Assembly: GCA_025738555.1 (NCBI GenBank)
Contig: JAOVFP010000012.1
Location: 4,030,001-4,094,000 of the forward strand
DNA: 64,000 nucleotides
Reading direction: 5' to 3'
From: Cyathus striatus
Taxonomy: Eukaryota > Basidiomycota > Agaricomycetes > Agaricales > Nidulariaceae
The position numbers and the translations under genes are program-made. Below are positions 34,186-45,955 of the stretch, piece after piece (positions within the stretch are counted from its first letter, which is position 1; each line of letters begins with the position of its first letter). The notes under the pieces are model-generated. The model saw nothing but the letters and a program-made list of their open reading frames with translations. It did no database searches and was not told where the DNA came from.

Positions 34186-35668
34186 TCATCCCCGGAATTC
34201 ACGCTCCCAACTGCTGCATGAATATCTGAACTCGACGCCTGTTATGGTGTTGTTCGTCGATAAGTCACGTAGTTCTCGACGTGCATTCAGTGCAGTCATA
34301 AATGCATTAGCATATCTAATTAGTAGCGTAACGAAAAATAATGTTAGATAATAGAATCAACGACTTACACAATATAGAGGAGAATCATACTAGATTTATT
34401 ATAAGTGTTGTTGCATGTTAAAAATGAATGATATAACTTACAAACAAAGGTCGAAGTTAGTTTCCGAGTAGCCAATAAACGTTACGAGCACAGCCGTTGC
34501 CATCATGGAAGTCGGCAGACCGGTCTCGAGAGCTGTCGCAATGAGCTTATTCAGCAGTTTCGATATGCCCTTCAATGTCGACCGTTCACTGCGGGCTTGG
34601 AAAAGCTGTTGTGCAGATTGTTAGAGAGAATGATTTGCAACAGTTTGATGCTTACCAGAGTGGACATCGTAATATTAATTATTATATTGCATGTTAAACC
34701 GCCGATGAGCCACAGCTAGAAAGCGAATTAGACAAGGAAATGTTGGAAAAAAAATGCTCACAATAGTCAGCGTATTAAAAGAATGTTTAGCTGAAAGTCT
34801 CCGGCCTGGGATATTAAACTGGACGGAGAAACATGGGACAAGGAGAGGTGATTATTAAACGGCGATACGTACACATATAAAGTCAGCGGTCGCACTAATG
34901 AATTGAGTAAGGGAAAGCTATAAAAGCAAGCGAATGAGTGTTATCCTTCATGGATAAAACATGGCTTACAGAGTAAACGAATGCACAGATGTAGAAAACA
35001 GTCTTGCTGGATCTTCGAAGCATGCGCATTCGCCTGTATGATGCAATGTTAATATGTCTAAATTGAAATAACAACATTCATACCACCCAAAGAAGAAATG
35101 GACAATGGTAGAAACTATGTGGAGTATCGGATCAATTTGACCGGTTACAGAACAGATTTCGTACCAAATGCAATCGTCGGGGAAGGTAATGTTGACCATA
35201 TTGGAATAGGTGGAGGCGGACCGCTGACGACGTGACGTCTAGTTATAAAGAAACACCACACTATAAACATCACAAGGCCGGAGAAAACTACCGTTGTGAA
35301 TATCACAATCATGACTACATAGTACAACTATAATCAGAGGTATAACTTAAGGGGAAATAAGAACCACTCACCAAATATGCGAATGAACAGACGATCTTTG
35401 AGTCTGTACACAGTAAAGTACTTGACCAGTTGTAAAACAAAGACACCGGTAAGTGCCCAATATCCTGCGAATCCGAAAAGCTGAAATCACAGAATAAGTG
35501 ACACCTAAGAATAAATAATGTTCACGAAACGTACAACAGGTAATCCCCTACAGGATTGTATTAAGTCCGGATGCAATGTAACAGAAGACGAATGACTTAC
35601 TCGTATGGGGTCATCGCCATCACCTCACTTATTCCTGGCCCATCAGATTGACCTTGAGCGACGGCCAT
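34186..35668 (-). CDS. DUF6534-type multi-pass membrane protein, copy 2
   Basis: Minus-strand gene from ATG 35668 (MAVAQGQSDGPG) to TGA 34186-34188, with about nine short exons. In order: FAGYWALTGVFVLQL (35480-35420), KDRLFIRIFG (near 35390), VVMIVIFTTVVFSGLVMFIV (near 35300), the HIVSTIVHFFFGW exon (near 35130), MLRRSSKTVFYICAFVYS (near 35010), LWLIGGLTCNIIINITMSTL (near 34710), LKGISKLLNKLIATALETG (near 34580) and YANAFMTALNARRELR (near 34300). The exon order and hydrophobic pattern match DUF6534 fungal membrane proteins. The homologue at 14.0-15.6 kb lies in the opposite orientation. The C-terminal tail after the last helix is hydrophilic. Its ligand and function are unknown. Confidence 0.7.
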
Positions 35669-35879
35669 GTTATATTGGAACTTGAAAGAAGTGGACGAAG
35701 AGAGTGGATGAAGAGAGTGGTGGATATAAATGAAAGTAATGGCACGCTCGGCCAGTAAGCACACTAGTTAGCGTAGTCGATGTTCTATATAGTGGAGGAT
35801 GAGAGGAAAGACACCCTGGTTCAATGCTGGAAGGATGGGTGAGCTCCCCGAGGCAAGTAATTCAATGTACTTACGACGC

Positions 35880-36632
35880 GGCAGCCCAGCCAAAACTAAC
35901 CGCAATTGGGATCATGGATCTCCTTTTTAGTTGGACTAAACTATAAATCGAAGGTGTTCATTGATGCGATGCGTGGCGGAGACCTGGGGTCGGGTGACAA
36001 TTATGGCATGTAGTTTGGCTCCAGTTTTTAGTATGAGCAGGCGCCTGTGGATCAGGTTCACGGAATATATATAATTGATGAATTCAGATGTGGGCTCACC
36101 AACTACTTTCAGAATGTGTAAAGCCGTGATTACATGGATGATGGAAGCACTGACTGTGAGGAAGGAAGAATCGTTGCTCATAGGCCGGGAGAAAGAAAGG
36201 AAGTCAAGGACTGGAAATGTTATCCAGCTGTCAACGGTGTTCGAGATCTGGAATACGGAATGGATGGAATGGACACTCAGAAATGACACAGAATTGCGAA
36301 CTTGAAACCGAAACCAGTTATGCCTGTCGCCTACTTCTAAGGGGTCCAGGGTCCGATTGCTCCGCGAATTGTGAAGTTGAGAGTACCACCCTGAAAATGC
36401 TTGGCAAGGAACACACCAATGACAAAAGGCTTCTCATACTAGAAAAGAGGGAGTTGTAGCATTTCCGAAATGGTAGCGGCGAATAGTCCGACGAACATTG
36501 AATAGCGAGCATGTGAGACAACGTGGGTGGACAAGATAAATTCAGTTCTCCACCGTAAACACTTGTTAAACTGTAAACAGCCAGCCCCATGGAAAGGACT
36601 GGTCCTAATACCACTGTATGCGGAATCGTCAA
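35880..36632 (-). other. possible decayed membrane-protein gene
   Basis: Minus frames at 36632-36318 and 36289-35936 contain hydrophobic runs (YSMFVGLFAATISE near 36500 in one frame; FLTVSASIIHVITALHILKV near 36120). They could be exons of a degraded multi-pass membrane protein upstream of the DUF6534 gene. Stops and frame changes prevent a confident join. The family was not recognised. Confidence 0.3.
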
Positions 36633-37290
36633 TTACAAGCGACCATGATGTTGTTAAGGATGTGTACGATCCAATGTAGATCGAAGATGAGGATCAACAT
36701 TAAGTAGTCCTAAGTATAGATGATCGCCGTTACAAGTGCTGCATCGCAACGTCGAGACTTACGTCCCTAGTAATATGTTAGTCTATAGTGTTATAGATAA
36801 AAGACATGCTATAGAGAAGTATTGACAAAACATGAAACTACATGTGTAATTTACATAAAAAGCTTTGATCTGATAGACTCGAGGGACATAGCAAGAGTCA
36901 GTGTACTTGAGCCTCGCCCATATCATCCAATGCCACTAATAACCTCTCCAGGGCGAAACCCGAACCAAAGCATCCTACCCTACACACAACGTAGAGCACC
37001 TCAAGCGACTCATGGTGCTCACCCCAAGGTAATGGTAGAGCCTTCTGTTGCTACTTCCCAGTCCCTACACTAAGCACCAGAACCCCATACATTTCCATAG
37101 TGTAGCCTCAATACATCCAACTCCCCTACCAGAACAGAACCACGTCTCTCTGGTAGATCACATCCCCACCTCTCAGGGAAAGTTAGTTCCAAAAGCGGTA
37201 CAAACAAGGACCATGCATCCGGTACTTAACAGCGCCCCACTGCTCACAGTACCACAGTGCCTACTACCTGATTGGAATACTAACACGCAA
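36633..37290. other. no recognisable gene
   Basis: Short overlapping plus frames (36822-37073, 37048-37296) are Pro/His-rich without a known motif; they may be decayed SET-gene N-terminal sequence, but I could not align them. Confidence 0.35.
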
Positions 37291-37500
37291 GCCTAAGCTG
37301 AATACAACAACCCCCGCCACATCCATCCTCCTCACCTCCTCATCAGCTATCCCACCCCACTTGACACCACAAATGAAGACGATCACGTCGACATCGATGA
37401 GCCCGGGCACATTCCTATGTCCCCCGAGTGGAATGACGGGAATGCGATTCATAGTCTGCCGGCGTTGACTGAGAGTCCGGAGGTGTTTCCGTGAATGTGT
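37291..37500 (+). pseudogene. SET gene fragment with internal deletion (SET copy 6)
   Basis: Plus orientation. It reads from the region with DHVDIDEP (compare the DHIDIDEP segment at 13.65 kb, minus) straight into WNDGNAIHSLPALTESPEVFP, the end of the SET core, then a splice donor (GTGAATGTG). The stretch between these two parts, including the Cys-rich SGCRPN site, is deleted. It cannot encode an active SET domain. Confidence 0.6.
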
Positions 37501-38475
37501 TTTTTGGTTTTGGGCTGTGGGTGTTGGCTTACTGACATGTTAGCTTGCCGCTTTTTTCTTCTTATGTTCCGCCTACTTCGTCGCCATCAATGCCTGCATT
37601 TTATAACTGTGAGAGCCTGCGTTCACTGTGTTGCTGAAGCTTGTGTACTGATGGGATCCTACAATTCTTCGTCCTCGATAACTTGTCATGCTCCAACCCA
37701 ACGATAACCCTACCGTTTCCTTAACTCAAACCCTTGCCCCTCCAGATGCGCTTCCCAAATTTGCCTCGCAACACCCAGAAGATCCGGCAACCTCTCCCAT
37801 ACATTCCACCTCCCCTGTTCATGCTCCTCCCTATACGCACCAAGTCACCCTCTCACAAACGCCAAACATCTACCACTTGACCCATGCCATCAATGGACTA
37901 GACTCCTTCTACACGTCCACAAGTCTCCACTGAATTATGAGGCCACTCGACAGTGAACAGAGGCGCAGTGACACACTGCAGCGAAGGCTTGTAAACGTAC
38001 AGAAAGGAGTGGGATAAAGCGATTTCCGCAATGCGCTTTTCCCATCCAATATTTGAAAGCGTCCCGAAGAACCATGATACATTCACCATTATTGTGTCAA
38101 CAATGCCACGATGGGCGAGGCTATAGAAGGAGTACGATGGAATCTCAGGGACATGATACCTCCCTGTGAAGTGCGTGGTGGAGGTGGTGCTCTCAGGCTG
38201 TGCTAAGCTCTTATCTGGCTGCAATCAGGTAATGCTGCTGGCAAAAGTGGTGTGGAACATGGGCTTGATGATGCTTATGGCGCATGTTGTGGATAGTAGA
38301 CAGATTGTAAAGGATAGACTGCAGCGTGTGTCCCAGAATCTGGAATATATGATGCATGAGTACTCAAGTAAAAGCTCTTAGAATCAAAGGAGAGAGAAAA
38401 AGAGAATGTACGTAGAATCGTATATAGCCTCCCATTTATCACTCTGCCCGTCTACGCGGTACGTGGTTCCCCTTT
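37501..38475. other. no recognisable gene
   Basis: Contains an 81-aa Pro/Thr-rich plus frame (37688-37933) and a 108-aa minus frame (37898-38224). Neither resembles a known family, and neither has a second copy in the window. Confidence 0.4.
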
Positions 38476-38479
38476 TTCA

Positions 38480-39087
38480 GTTGAAAACACTTTGTAGCAG
38501 TGGGCTTCCAGCATGACTTGGTGCATTTTGAAGAGGCGGGTTTGAACGTAGAGCTTATGATTGAGCCATCATGATTGGATGAGGTGTGAGGAAGGAAAGG
38601 GAGAAGATGCGCTTCAGATTTCAAGAACATGGCTGGCACTGTCCCCGTCACTATCGAGCCACTTAACGAGTAAGTTCTCAATTTACGTACTAGTGAACTT
38701 GAATGATGACATCCATGATTCAGACCTGCAGGATTCTATGGAGATGGCTTCCTTTCCATTACCAAACAGGTGAATATTTCTTTCACACTCTCATTATGAA
38801 GCAACCTAACGATGCTGCCAGTACTGGTATGATAGTTATGGAAACATTCGGTGAGATAACTTTAGTTTCATGTTCACATTGCAATAGTATATTTAACGAA
38901 ATATTTATAAATAGATACCCTTATGGAACCGACCATGCAAGCAACACGGTAATAATGATCCACGACTCCTTTATGCCCATAGGCTACTGGAATGGATTCA
39001 TGAACCCTCATGGCTATGAAGGCGTCATTCTCGATACACAAATGTTTTCTACCGCAGTAAGTATCTTACCATCACAATTCAGCGATC
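38480..39087 (+). pseudogene. exo-beta-1,3-glucanase (GH5_9-like) fragment
   Basis: Several short exons join to a GH5 signature. TVPVTIEPLNE is split by an intron (38668 on, GTAAGT) exactly inside the catalytic Asn-Glu-Pro site, continuing PAGFYGDGFLSITKQ. Next are YWYDSYGN, then YPYGTDHASNTVIMIHDSF and GYWNGF, then GVILDTQMF. These match glucan exo-1,3-beta-glucosidases that remodel the fungal wall. A possible earlier piece (HFEEAGLN, near 38540) fits the family's upstream region. The second catalytic glutamate region and both ends are missing; at about 39087 the sequence changes to an inverted gene A fragment. Not functional as seen. Confidence 0.65.
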
Positions 39088-39573
39088 ATATTGACATTAG
39101 TATTGAGGTCTTTGTGGCCATTCTATAACACCCAAAATCTAAATTAAACAATTCTATGAGCACGAATTTCAATCCAAAATATTACGTACAGTGATCGGCC
39201 GAATTTAACCAAATATCCACTTTGGTATATATCTTCCAGTGTCTTTTTTCCGATATGAAAGAATTTCTCGTTTCGAAATAAACAGTCGAAAGGTAATTCG
39301 GTAAAGGGTGTTTGAAGCACCCCTTCGTTGTTTTGAACACGCGCGGATGGATGCAGGGAGTTTGGAGGAGAAAATCGCCCTAGATGAGAATTGGTGGCAA
39401 GAGTGATGTAGAACAAGCCTATGTCGACCAGTTCTGAGAGCACAAACGTCAATATGTCATATAGTATTCACTTTGACTCCCCATCCGTTATGGTATAGTC
39501 ACACAATATATGTGCTTCATCGAAGCATAACAGTATATTCAAGCTAATTGGTTCAATGCCATTTCCACCACTT

Positions 39574-40700
39574 TGTCATGAAAACCTAGTTTGCCACACA
39601 ATTGATTAAGGTGCATTGTAAGGCCTTAAGGCATCACTCGCCTCGCAAGGCATATTGTTGAACACGGATCCTTAAATGGTGTTTTACGGCTTCGCGGAGA
39701 GCCTTAAAATACCGTGTAAATGTCATATATACTTAAATGAACTGTAAGGCTTGCTGCAGAGTCTTACAATAAATACACACCATACAATGACTTTTAATTA
39801 TGTATAATATTATTGCCTAATAAATGACGAAATTTTCATTCCTTTCATTTTACACGTAGAACTCAATGATTTATAAAGGCCAGTTGCAGGACATTCTATT
39901 TGAATTCAACGTAGATACAGTGCTATAATGTAGTACATGACTATGACTAGTAACTAGTAATACTACACTTATTTTTACGTTAGTATATACATTACATTGA
40001 ATCACCTACCCATCTTACCTTTTTGGCTTCTTACTTACGAGTACAACTCTAACCTACTAATCTTGAGGCGACAACAAATAGAGGTTTTGTCGCTCTTTTA
40101 TACATCTCTGGCGGTCATTTTAGTCAGCTTGAAGCCGGATCTTGCACGGTCTAGGCATGCATGCTGCAAGTTCCGGGTCTAGACGAGATCTTTATCCCGG
40201 TCAATCCAGATTCGGTCTTTGTCGGTCTATATCCACACTTTCTCCCCACTGGTTGTTGATCAGCAATACGTACCAGCCTTGCACCAGCCAGTGTTCCAAA
40301 CAAGCAAATTATACAGAAAAACTATTAACAATATTAGTTCATATTTTGTGGGTTATATTGTCGATATTGCGGTGGATAGGTCAAGGATAGGTAGCAATAT
40401 TGGTGGGTAAAGAAAAACAGAGTAAATAAGTTGCTCAGCTACAGGGCTAATACTACAAGGGTTTACAATGAATAAGTAATATTATCCTAATGTTGAAAGG
40501 TAGACTTAAGATTATGAAAGTCGTAAAATCAACTGTGATACACCCTGGTTGTCATAACTGGCCTTGTGCGCTATTTGGATCTTATAATGCCTTGTACATG
40601 TATTGAGAAGTCATTACCTGTGCCTTGCAATTACCTTACGATATATTACCAGGAGAATTAAGGCTTAAGATCTTGCAAGACGATTTCGGTTTTCATGACA
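39574..40700. mobile_element. 1.13-kb non-autonomous TIR element inside A copy 4
   Basis: Starts TGTCATGAAAACC and ends GGTTTTCATGACA: a perfect 13-bp terminal inverted repeat. The boundaries are fixed by comparison with intact gene A sequence, which runs continuously across the site in the other copies. Flanking bases suggest a 2-bp TT or a damaged 3-bp target duplication. No long open frame is present, so it needs a transposase from elsewhere. Confidence 0.75.
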
Positions 40701-41217
40701 TTTCCGTGCAGAATGGTATTTTGCAGTTCTTTTGCTTTCTTGAGAAAATTGGAAGGCGAGAATTTCTCAATTCGATCCGTTTCAGAATGGTTAGAGTAAT
40801 CTTCAATAGATTTGTATGCCAGCTGTTAATAAATATATGCAACGGCACGTATTTCAGTATATATAACATTGAAAAAATTAATAATACTAATATCTACAGC
40901 GTTCTTGTAGAATTGACAACGATTAGAGACACCATTTTCTCCTGTTGAAGATGTGAGTGCCAGAACTTGGCGAATCCTTCTTTTTTATCGTTAGAGCGCA
41001 TTTGTCAAAACTGAAAGTCGTTAATGACACCGCAAAGTATTTCAAAAGTTCCATAAAATATATCCTGTATGACGTCTTCGCTGCATTCAAGGAGTCATAG
41101 TGTCTAGCAAGGTAATCTTGAACTTCTATATCTGGTAAGGGGAAATCGAGGCCTACCAGTTCATTTCATATTTCACTGGTTGAAAATGGAATTTAATTAT
41201 AAAATTACTTACTGGGA

Positions 41218-42878
41218 ACCTTGCTTGTCTAGTTGGAGAAGGAGAGTAAAATTCAGGTAGAATTAATAGTATGAAACATAAGAGAATTAACAACATTTAT
41301 TAATAATACAAATTTAAAACAAATTCACCAAAGAAAGTCAAGACTTGGCTGTTACCCTCAGCAGAACATTGGCTTGAGTAGGTAATTTTGGAAGAGTGAA
41401 TGTTTGAAATTAAATTTCTGTCATAAACAATTGTGCCCAATGCAGGGAGGACATGCCGAGCTCTTGAGAAAGAAATGAGAGTAGAGACATATGAATGAGA
41501 AGGCAAAGTAAACAGACAGTTAGAATAGAATTGCAGGGTTTATGTACAGAAAGACATATAATACAAATGACTTGTGAATAGACTAAAAAATATTGAATAG
41601 GAAAGGAATGAACAGGAATTGATGAGGACCAAGGAGATAAGCGAATGAGACAATTCAGTTGTAGACATGAATGTCCCAGTGTGGTCCCACCGTCAAAGTG
41701 GAACACTGTTAACACTGTGTTAAAAACGGATGGAATGTACAGTGATAGGATGTCTGCAAGATGGCATTATATTGGGGTGGGAAGAAACGAGATGAATACA
41801 ATGTAAAAGAGAAACTCGTCTAAGAATAAAATGAACAGCGTAACATGTAGCTATGGTACATATTGTTGCTGAAGTAGGTCATGATGGAAATCACCAAGAG
41901 CATGGTACGTTCATAGTTGACTGGCTGGCAGATGGAAAAGCAGTCGACAGGGGTACAGGTGATGTCAATTGTGATGAGTACTTTCATAGAATGATATTTG
42001 ACAGATGAAGGAGGCCATAGGAACGATGTGAGCTGTAACACTGGTTGCAGTGTAATAACTTGAATGAGCCATAAAACAGACTTGTTCCTGGGAACAAGGT
42101 GCAAGAACGCTCTCGGAGCCTGCTCTCTCCATGATACATGTTAGCATTTGAAATTTGAAGTTCTGATATATACATGCTGACAAACACTGGGGGAGATTCA
42201 TTCTGGAGTAAAGATAAGTATGCCAGATGCTCAGAGAAGAAATATAAATGCAACTGGTAGCTGTCTGCATGGAGGCAGAGTGTCCGAGTTCGTCAGAGGG
42301 GAGGGTGAGAGGGCGTTTTAAAAACGGTTGAGGTACTTGCGGGGTAAAAAGAGGTATGGGAGGAGGAACCCTTCTCATTGGGGAGAACGGTTGAATTCAA
42401 TTTCTTTTCAGAGGGACCAGGAAATGGGACAACAGTCGTACGTGTCCATGATGATAGGTTAAAGATGAGTATTAGGTGGAACTCTTCTATTCCGGACTTG
42501 ATGTGGAAAAATAAGGGCTCTTGGCAGATGAGACAGTGCTCAGAGGATGGGCTGTAGTGTGTTTCAATTATTGTTGACTGGTGTTGCATCTGCTCCGAGT
42601 TGAATATGAAGTTGGGTGCTGCGGAGGGTAGGGTAAGTGTTTGTGGCAGAGTTTCATGCATAGTATAAGTGCGGTGAAGAGGTCCACCATTATCAGTAAA
42701 CCGGAGAGAGGGAAAGGATATGATGGCGATTACTACGTTTGAGGCTAAGGGGATGTGCTCCAAAGGAAGGCACAGTGAAAGGAGTGCACAAGTGCCGGAC
42801 GGCAGACGTGGGAAATATCACGTGCAGGTCGAAAAGTGGAACCCATTTTCACCTGGGAGAAACCTTGACAAGCAAGGT
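41218..42878. mobile_element. 1.66-kb non-autonomous TIR element inside A copy 4
   Basis: Starts ACCTTGCTTGTC and ends GACAAGCAAGGT: a perfect 12-bp terminal inverted repeat. It sits at a splice donor of gene A; ACTG occurs on both sides (41211-41214 and 42880-42883) and is a candidate target duplication with a few extra bases. Open frames up to 156 aa occur inside (42293-42763 minus) but have no transposase features. Confidence 0.75.
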
Positions 42879-43231
42879 AACTGTTGTCACTGGGGAGTAA
42901 ATTGAATGGCACAGTAAACAGGAGTTTTGATATCTCGTGTACTGTTCTAGATTTTCCCATTCCAGAGCTCTGAATAATGGGCGGGTGGTTCGCATACGGG
43001 ACTTATCCTCTATTTCGGTTCATAGGCCCGTCTTTATATCGCCGTTGGCAGCTATTTCATCCCATGCAGTGGATACTGCTTATAGAGAACGTGGTATGTC
43101 TCCTTGTAGAATTGTGTTGCCCCCAACACTGACCCTTCTCCCAAGCTATGGCAGTATGCTTAGTAATTGACATGGCAAAGGACAATAGATAATTCTCTTC
43201 ACTACATCGGCACTCATTGATGACATTATAG

Positions 43232-44460
43232 TTATAAGTCATTATCTAAATATGCATAGGTGTCGGCGAGGTCATACACATTCTCATCGCCATCCTCGCT
43301 TTCAGCTTCATATTCATCCATATATTCATCCATATATTCATCCTTACGTTCACCCTCGCCTTTATCCTCATGATCATGCTCATGCCCATCTCCATCATCG
43401 TCTCCATCCTTGTCTCCATCTTCATATATTTCCATATCAAATTCGTCTTCCTAATATACGTACAATTATGGATTGAAATTTGAGTACACTTCATTAATTA
43501 AATATTATCCCTTACCGATGCACTTTCCCCTTTCCCTGGTGGCTGGAATTCATGAATCCCATGGCCATCCGACAGCTCTTCCAGTATTCTATGAATGTGG
43601 TAGAGACGCTGGTTCGCAGCCTTTGTCCCGAACAAAAGAAAATTGGACCAGAAACCCGCCTTAGGCATTGCAGTAGCGACATCCTCGACTACTCTCTCGA
43701 ACGCTTTATGTGAGGCTGCGAGACCTTCATGCCGGAACAAAAGTTGAGGCCTTTTGACCAGTGGGATGTTGAATGAAATTTGGGAAGATTCATTGAATAG
43801 TAAATCATCCAGACGGAAATTGCGGTTGTGCTTCTTCTCAGCGATCATGAACTGGAAGAACTCGCCAACAACAGCAATCAAGATAACTTTTTCACAATGG
43901 TAGTTTGGATTCGCAAACAGAAGTCGAACCTTTGTTTCAGCATCGGACCTCGCGTCCCTAAAATGTACGTGTAGTAGGCTTAAGAAACGGGCATCTTCAT
44001 AGATTGAGCGTGGGGGAGACCTCTTTAGTTCACAAAGGAGAAACGGGCTCGCAGATTCAACTTTCATCGCAGACCACTTGACAAGCGCGTCCGGGAAGGC
44101 ACTATCTTCCTTACTGGCTTTCACGTCCTTGTTCTTGACACGAACTCCCATCACCACGAAATCGGGACGGTATTCCTTGGCAGCGTCAGCCGGAACTGTC
44201 CCGCTAGATGTATCCGGATCTGGATTGTCTGGGTCATAATACACCGTTAATTGCGGATTGACGAAGAGGTGGGGTCTCAAGTCGTCAATTAATGAGTCCA
44301 GTATATAGCCCCACATAGCGTGTAAGTGATCTTCGAGTCGTCGACGATTAGAACGCCTGCTGTATCCAAATGCAGTCATGACGGCATATGATGGAATGGC
44401 AACTGCACCGGCGCGATGGAGGCCAGGGAGCCAGAAATCTTTGTAGTTATCAGTGCCCAT
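43232..44460 (-). CDS. PD-(D/E)XK nuclease-like protein with acidic tail
   Basis: Two minus-strand exons (44460-43516 and 43450-43232, intron 65 nt, GT-AG) give 387 aa. The core has EYRPDFVVMGVRV followed ~35 residues later by PFLLCELKRS, i.e. PD...E-x-K as in PD-(D/E)XK nucleases. The second exon encodes a very acidic tail (repeats of DGD, DEYMDEYMDEYEAE) that may bind basic partners. I chose the ATG at 44460 (MGTDNYKDFW). An upstream in-frame ATG at 44568 is possible, but the stretch between contains an intron-like GTAAGT...TTATAG that would break the frame if spliced. It belongs to a hypothetical Agaricomycete family; a DNA substrate is unproven. The neighbour at 45159 is divergent. Confidence 0.6.
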
Positions 44461-45158
44461 GAGGCATAGGCTATAATGAAAAATCGAATTTAGCGAAGGA
44501 TGTTGGCGGTAACCAAGATACTTACTTTCAGATGGCAGTGAGCTAGGAGTCAGGCAGCGAGTACCCAAATTTAAGAAGTGGGTTGATAATAAAACGAATC
44601 CGATGATAAACTTAGCACTTTTCGAAATACTGCTGATTATTTATACCTTTATTACATTGTTCGTATATTGCAAAGATAGAGTAACCGAGAAGATACATGT
44701 GGGCAATTGTCTTCCTTTGGTTTCTTTAGAATAGTACCATATGGCAGAGAAGCACATGAACCATTATCTATGTACAGCGCAGGAAATACAATGGGAGGGA
44801 CTAGCAACGTAAATAGTCCTCAAAGTCAAAGTAAGCACAGATCCTTGTACATAAATGGACACTCTACTTAACCCTGTTTCTCCTGTGATTCGCCGAATCG
44901 TATCGCTCATGAATTATGTAAATACAATAAAGCTCCGATACTTGTCCGATACTTCAAATAAACGGGTAGTAGGCTGGTATGCTGTACCGCGGCCCGCCTG
45001 CCGGCCCTTGTTATAATGACCGGTGACCGATGAATGCCGGCAAAAAATCAACATGATCCCGTGACATGTTGGTTGTTGTTTCTGACAGTGAATTTACATA
45101 CTTAAACCCGGACTCTGTTACACCCACGCCTGTATCTCCCTGCTTGCTACCCGCTGTC
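44461..45158. promoter_or_regulatory. divergent intergenic region
   Basis: About 700 bp between the nuclease-like gene (minus) and the 151-aa gene (plus). No repeat or motif stands out; a GC-rich patch lies at 44985-45010. Confidence 0.3.
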
Positions 45159-45664
45159 ATGGACAAACCTAAGGTCAAACCTCTGAAACCGTGCGTTCTT
45201 ATTTTACTTATTGCATTTACTAAATTGATGTCTCTAACAGAAAGTTCGCAAAATTTGATATCAGCAGCTATAAATTGACCAGTCTGGTGCCACTACGCAA
45301 TACCTACGCGACTCCCAATTCTCCATACGTCCCGCTATATGTGTTTGGCTTTCCAATTACTTTCAAAGATATCGATGACTGGGGTGCAAAACTTAACATT
45401 CCGAAAAATAATGTCGACATCGCCTTTGATTACATCCTAGATAAAATGCTGGAGAAAATTCCAAGTCAGTACTTATACGATCCGTCGACACGTGCAATTC
45501 GTTGGAGCAAATTGGGAGCTACGCAATGCATCATTTTAGGGTCGAATGTGAATGAAGAGATGAGACAGCGTTCACAGAACTTGGAGATGATTAAAGAGGT
45601 CCATTCTATTTTGCAGACGAGGTATAGGCCAGGATGGTTTAAGCCAGATAGCGATATGCCATAG
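45159..45664 (+). CDS. hypothetical 151-aa protein
   Basis: Two exons (45159-45190 and 45241-45664; intron 50 nt, GTGCGT to ACAG) give 151 aa, starting MDKPKVKPLKP. The second exon has a hydrophobic strand VPLYVFGFPITF, then IDDWGAKLNIP, DYILDKMLEKIP and CIILGSNVNEEM. It has the look of a small globular lineage-restricted protein. I do not recognise the family. No signal peptide. The frame is open throughout and a second copy is not seen in the window. Confidence 0.55.
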
Positions 45665-45955
45665 TGTTGACGAAGTTAAATATTTTTCGATGTTGATAAT
45701 CAAGGCTAACGGACGAGTATGTTAGTACCTTTGCTGTGACAATTGATTACAAACAGGAGGTAAGACTTGGGGCGGTATTCCGAGCTTCGTGTAAATGGTT
45801 GCAGTGGAGTATTCACTGGGACTTGGGAGTACGAAAGACTGATGGTCGTATTTTCAAACACGTAACTGCGGAGTCGATCGCAGAGCTGAACCATACTATG
45901 CCAAACTTACGCACGATAAGAACAATAGATGTTGGTGTGAGAACAGCAATGAGCA
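45665..45955. other. spacer, no clear gene
   Basis: The 3' flank of the 151-aa gene. A plus frame from 45736 (motif RLGAVFRASCKW) runs into the Ser/Pro-rich region that follows; it could be its 5' end, but I see no supporting splice sites. Confidence 0.35.

Larger units (their letters stand above)
39088..43021 (-). pseudogene. gene A fragment on minus strand, split by two TIR insertions (A copy 4)
   Basis: Read on the minus strand from 43021 down, the sequence begins exactly at MNRNRG before Walker A (SSGMGKSRTV, near 42960). It runs to the SDN splice donor, is interrupted at 42878-41218, and resumes at the next intron and exon (41217-40900, degenerate). It continues through the exon with DRIEKFSPSNF (near 40770), is interrupted again at 40700-39574, and resumes with Walker B text (near 39520) and LSELVDIGLFYITLATNSHLG. 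It ends at the last intron near 39090. Both repeat domains and the nuclease domain are absent. Several frameshifts accompany the insertions. It is a dead copy that records two transposition events. Confidence 0.8.

Noticed and set aside
42293..42763. 156-aa frame inside the 1.66-kb TIR element considered as transposase
   Set aside because: No catalytic acidic triad or DNA-binding motif is seen; the composition looks random.
43252..43476. His-rich plus-strand frame (HPYIHPYIHPYVH)
   Set aside because: It is the antisense of the acidic-tail exon and arises from the Asp/Glu/Met/Tyr codon repeats.
44461..44568. Longer start for the nuclease-like protein at 44568
   Set aside because: The added stretch contains an intron-like GTAAGT to TTATAG segment and does not resemble protein; the start at 44460 is preferred, though not proven.
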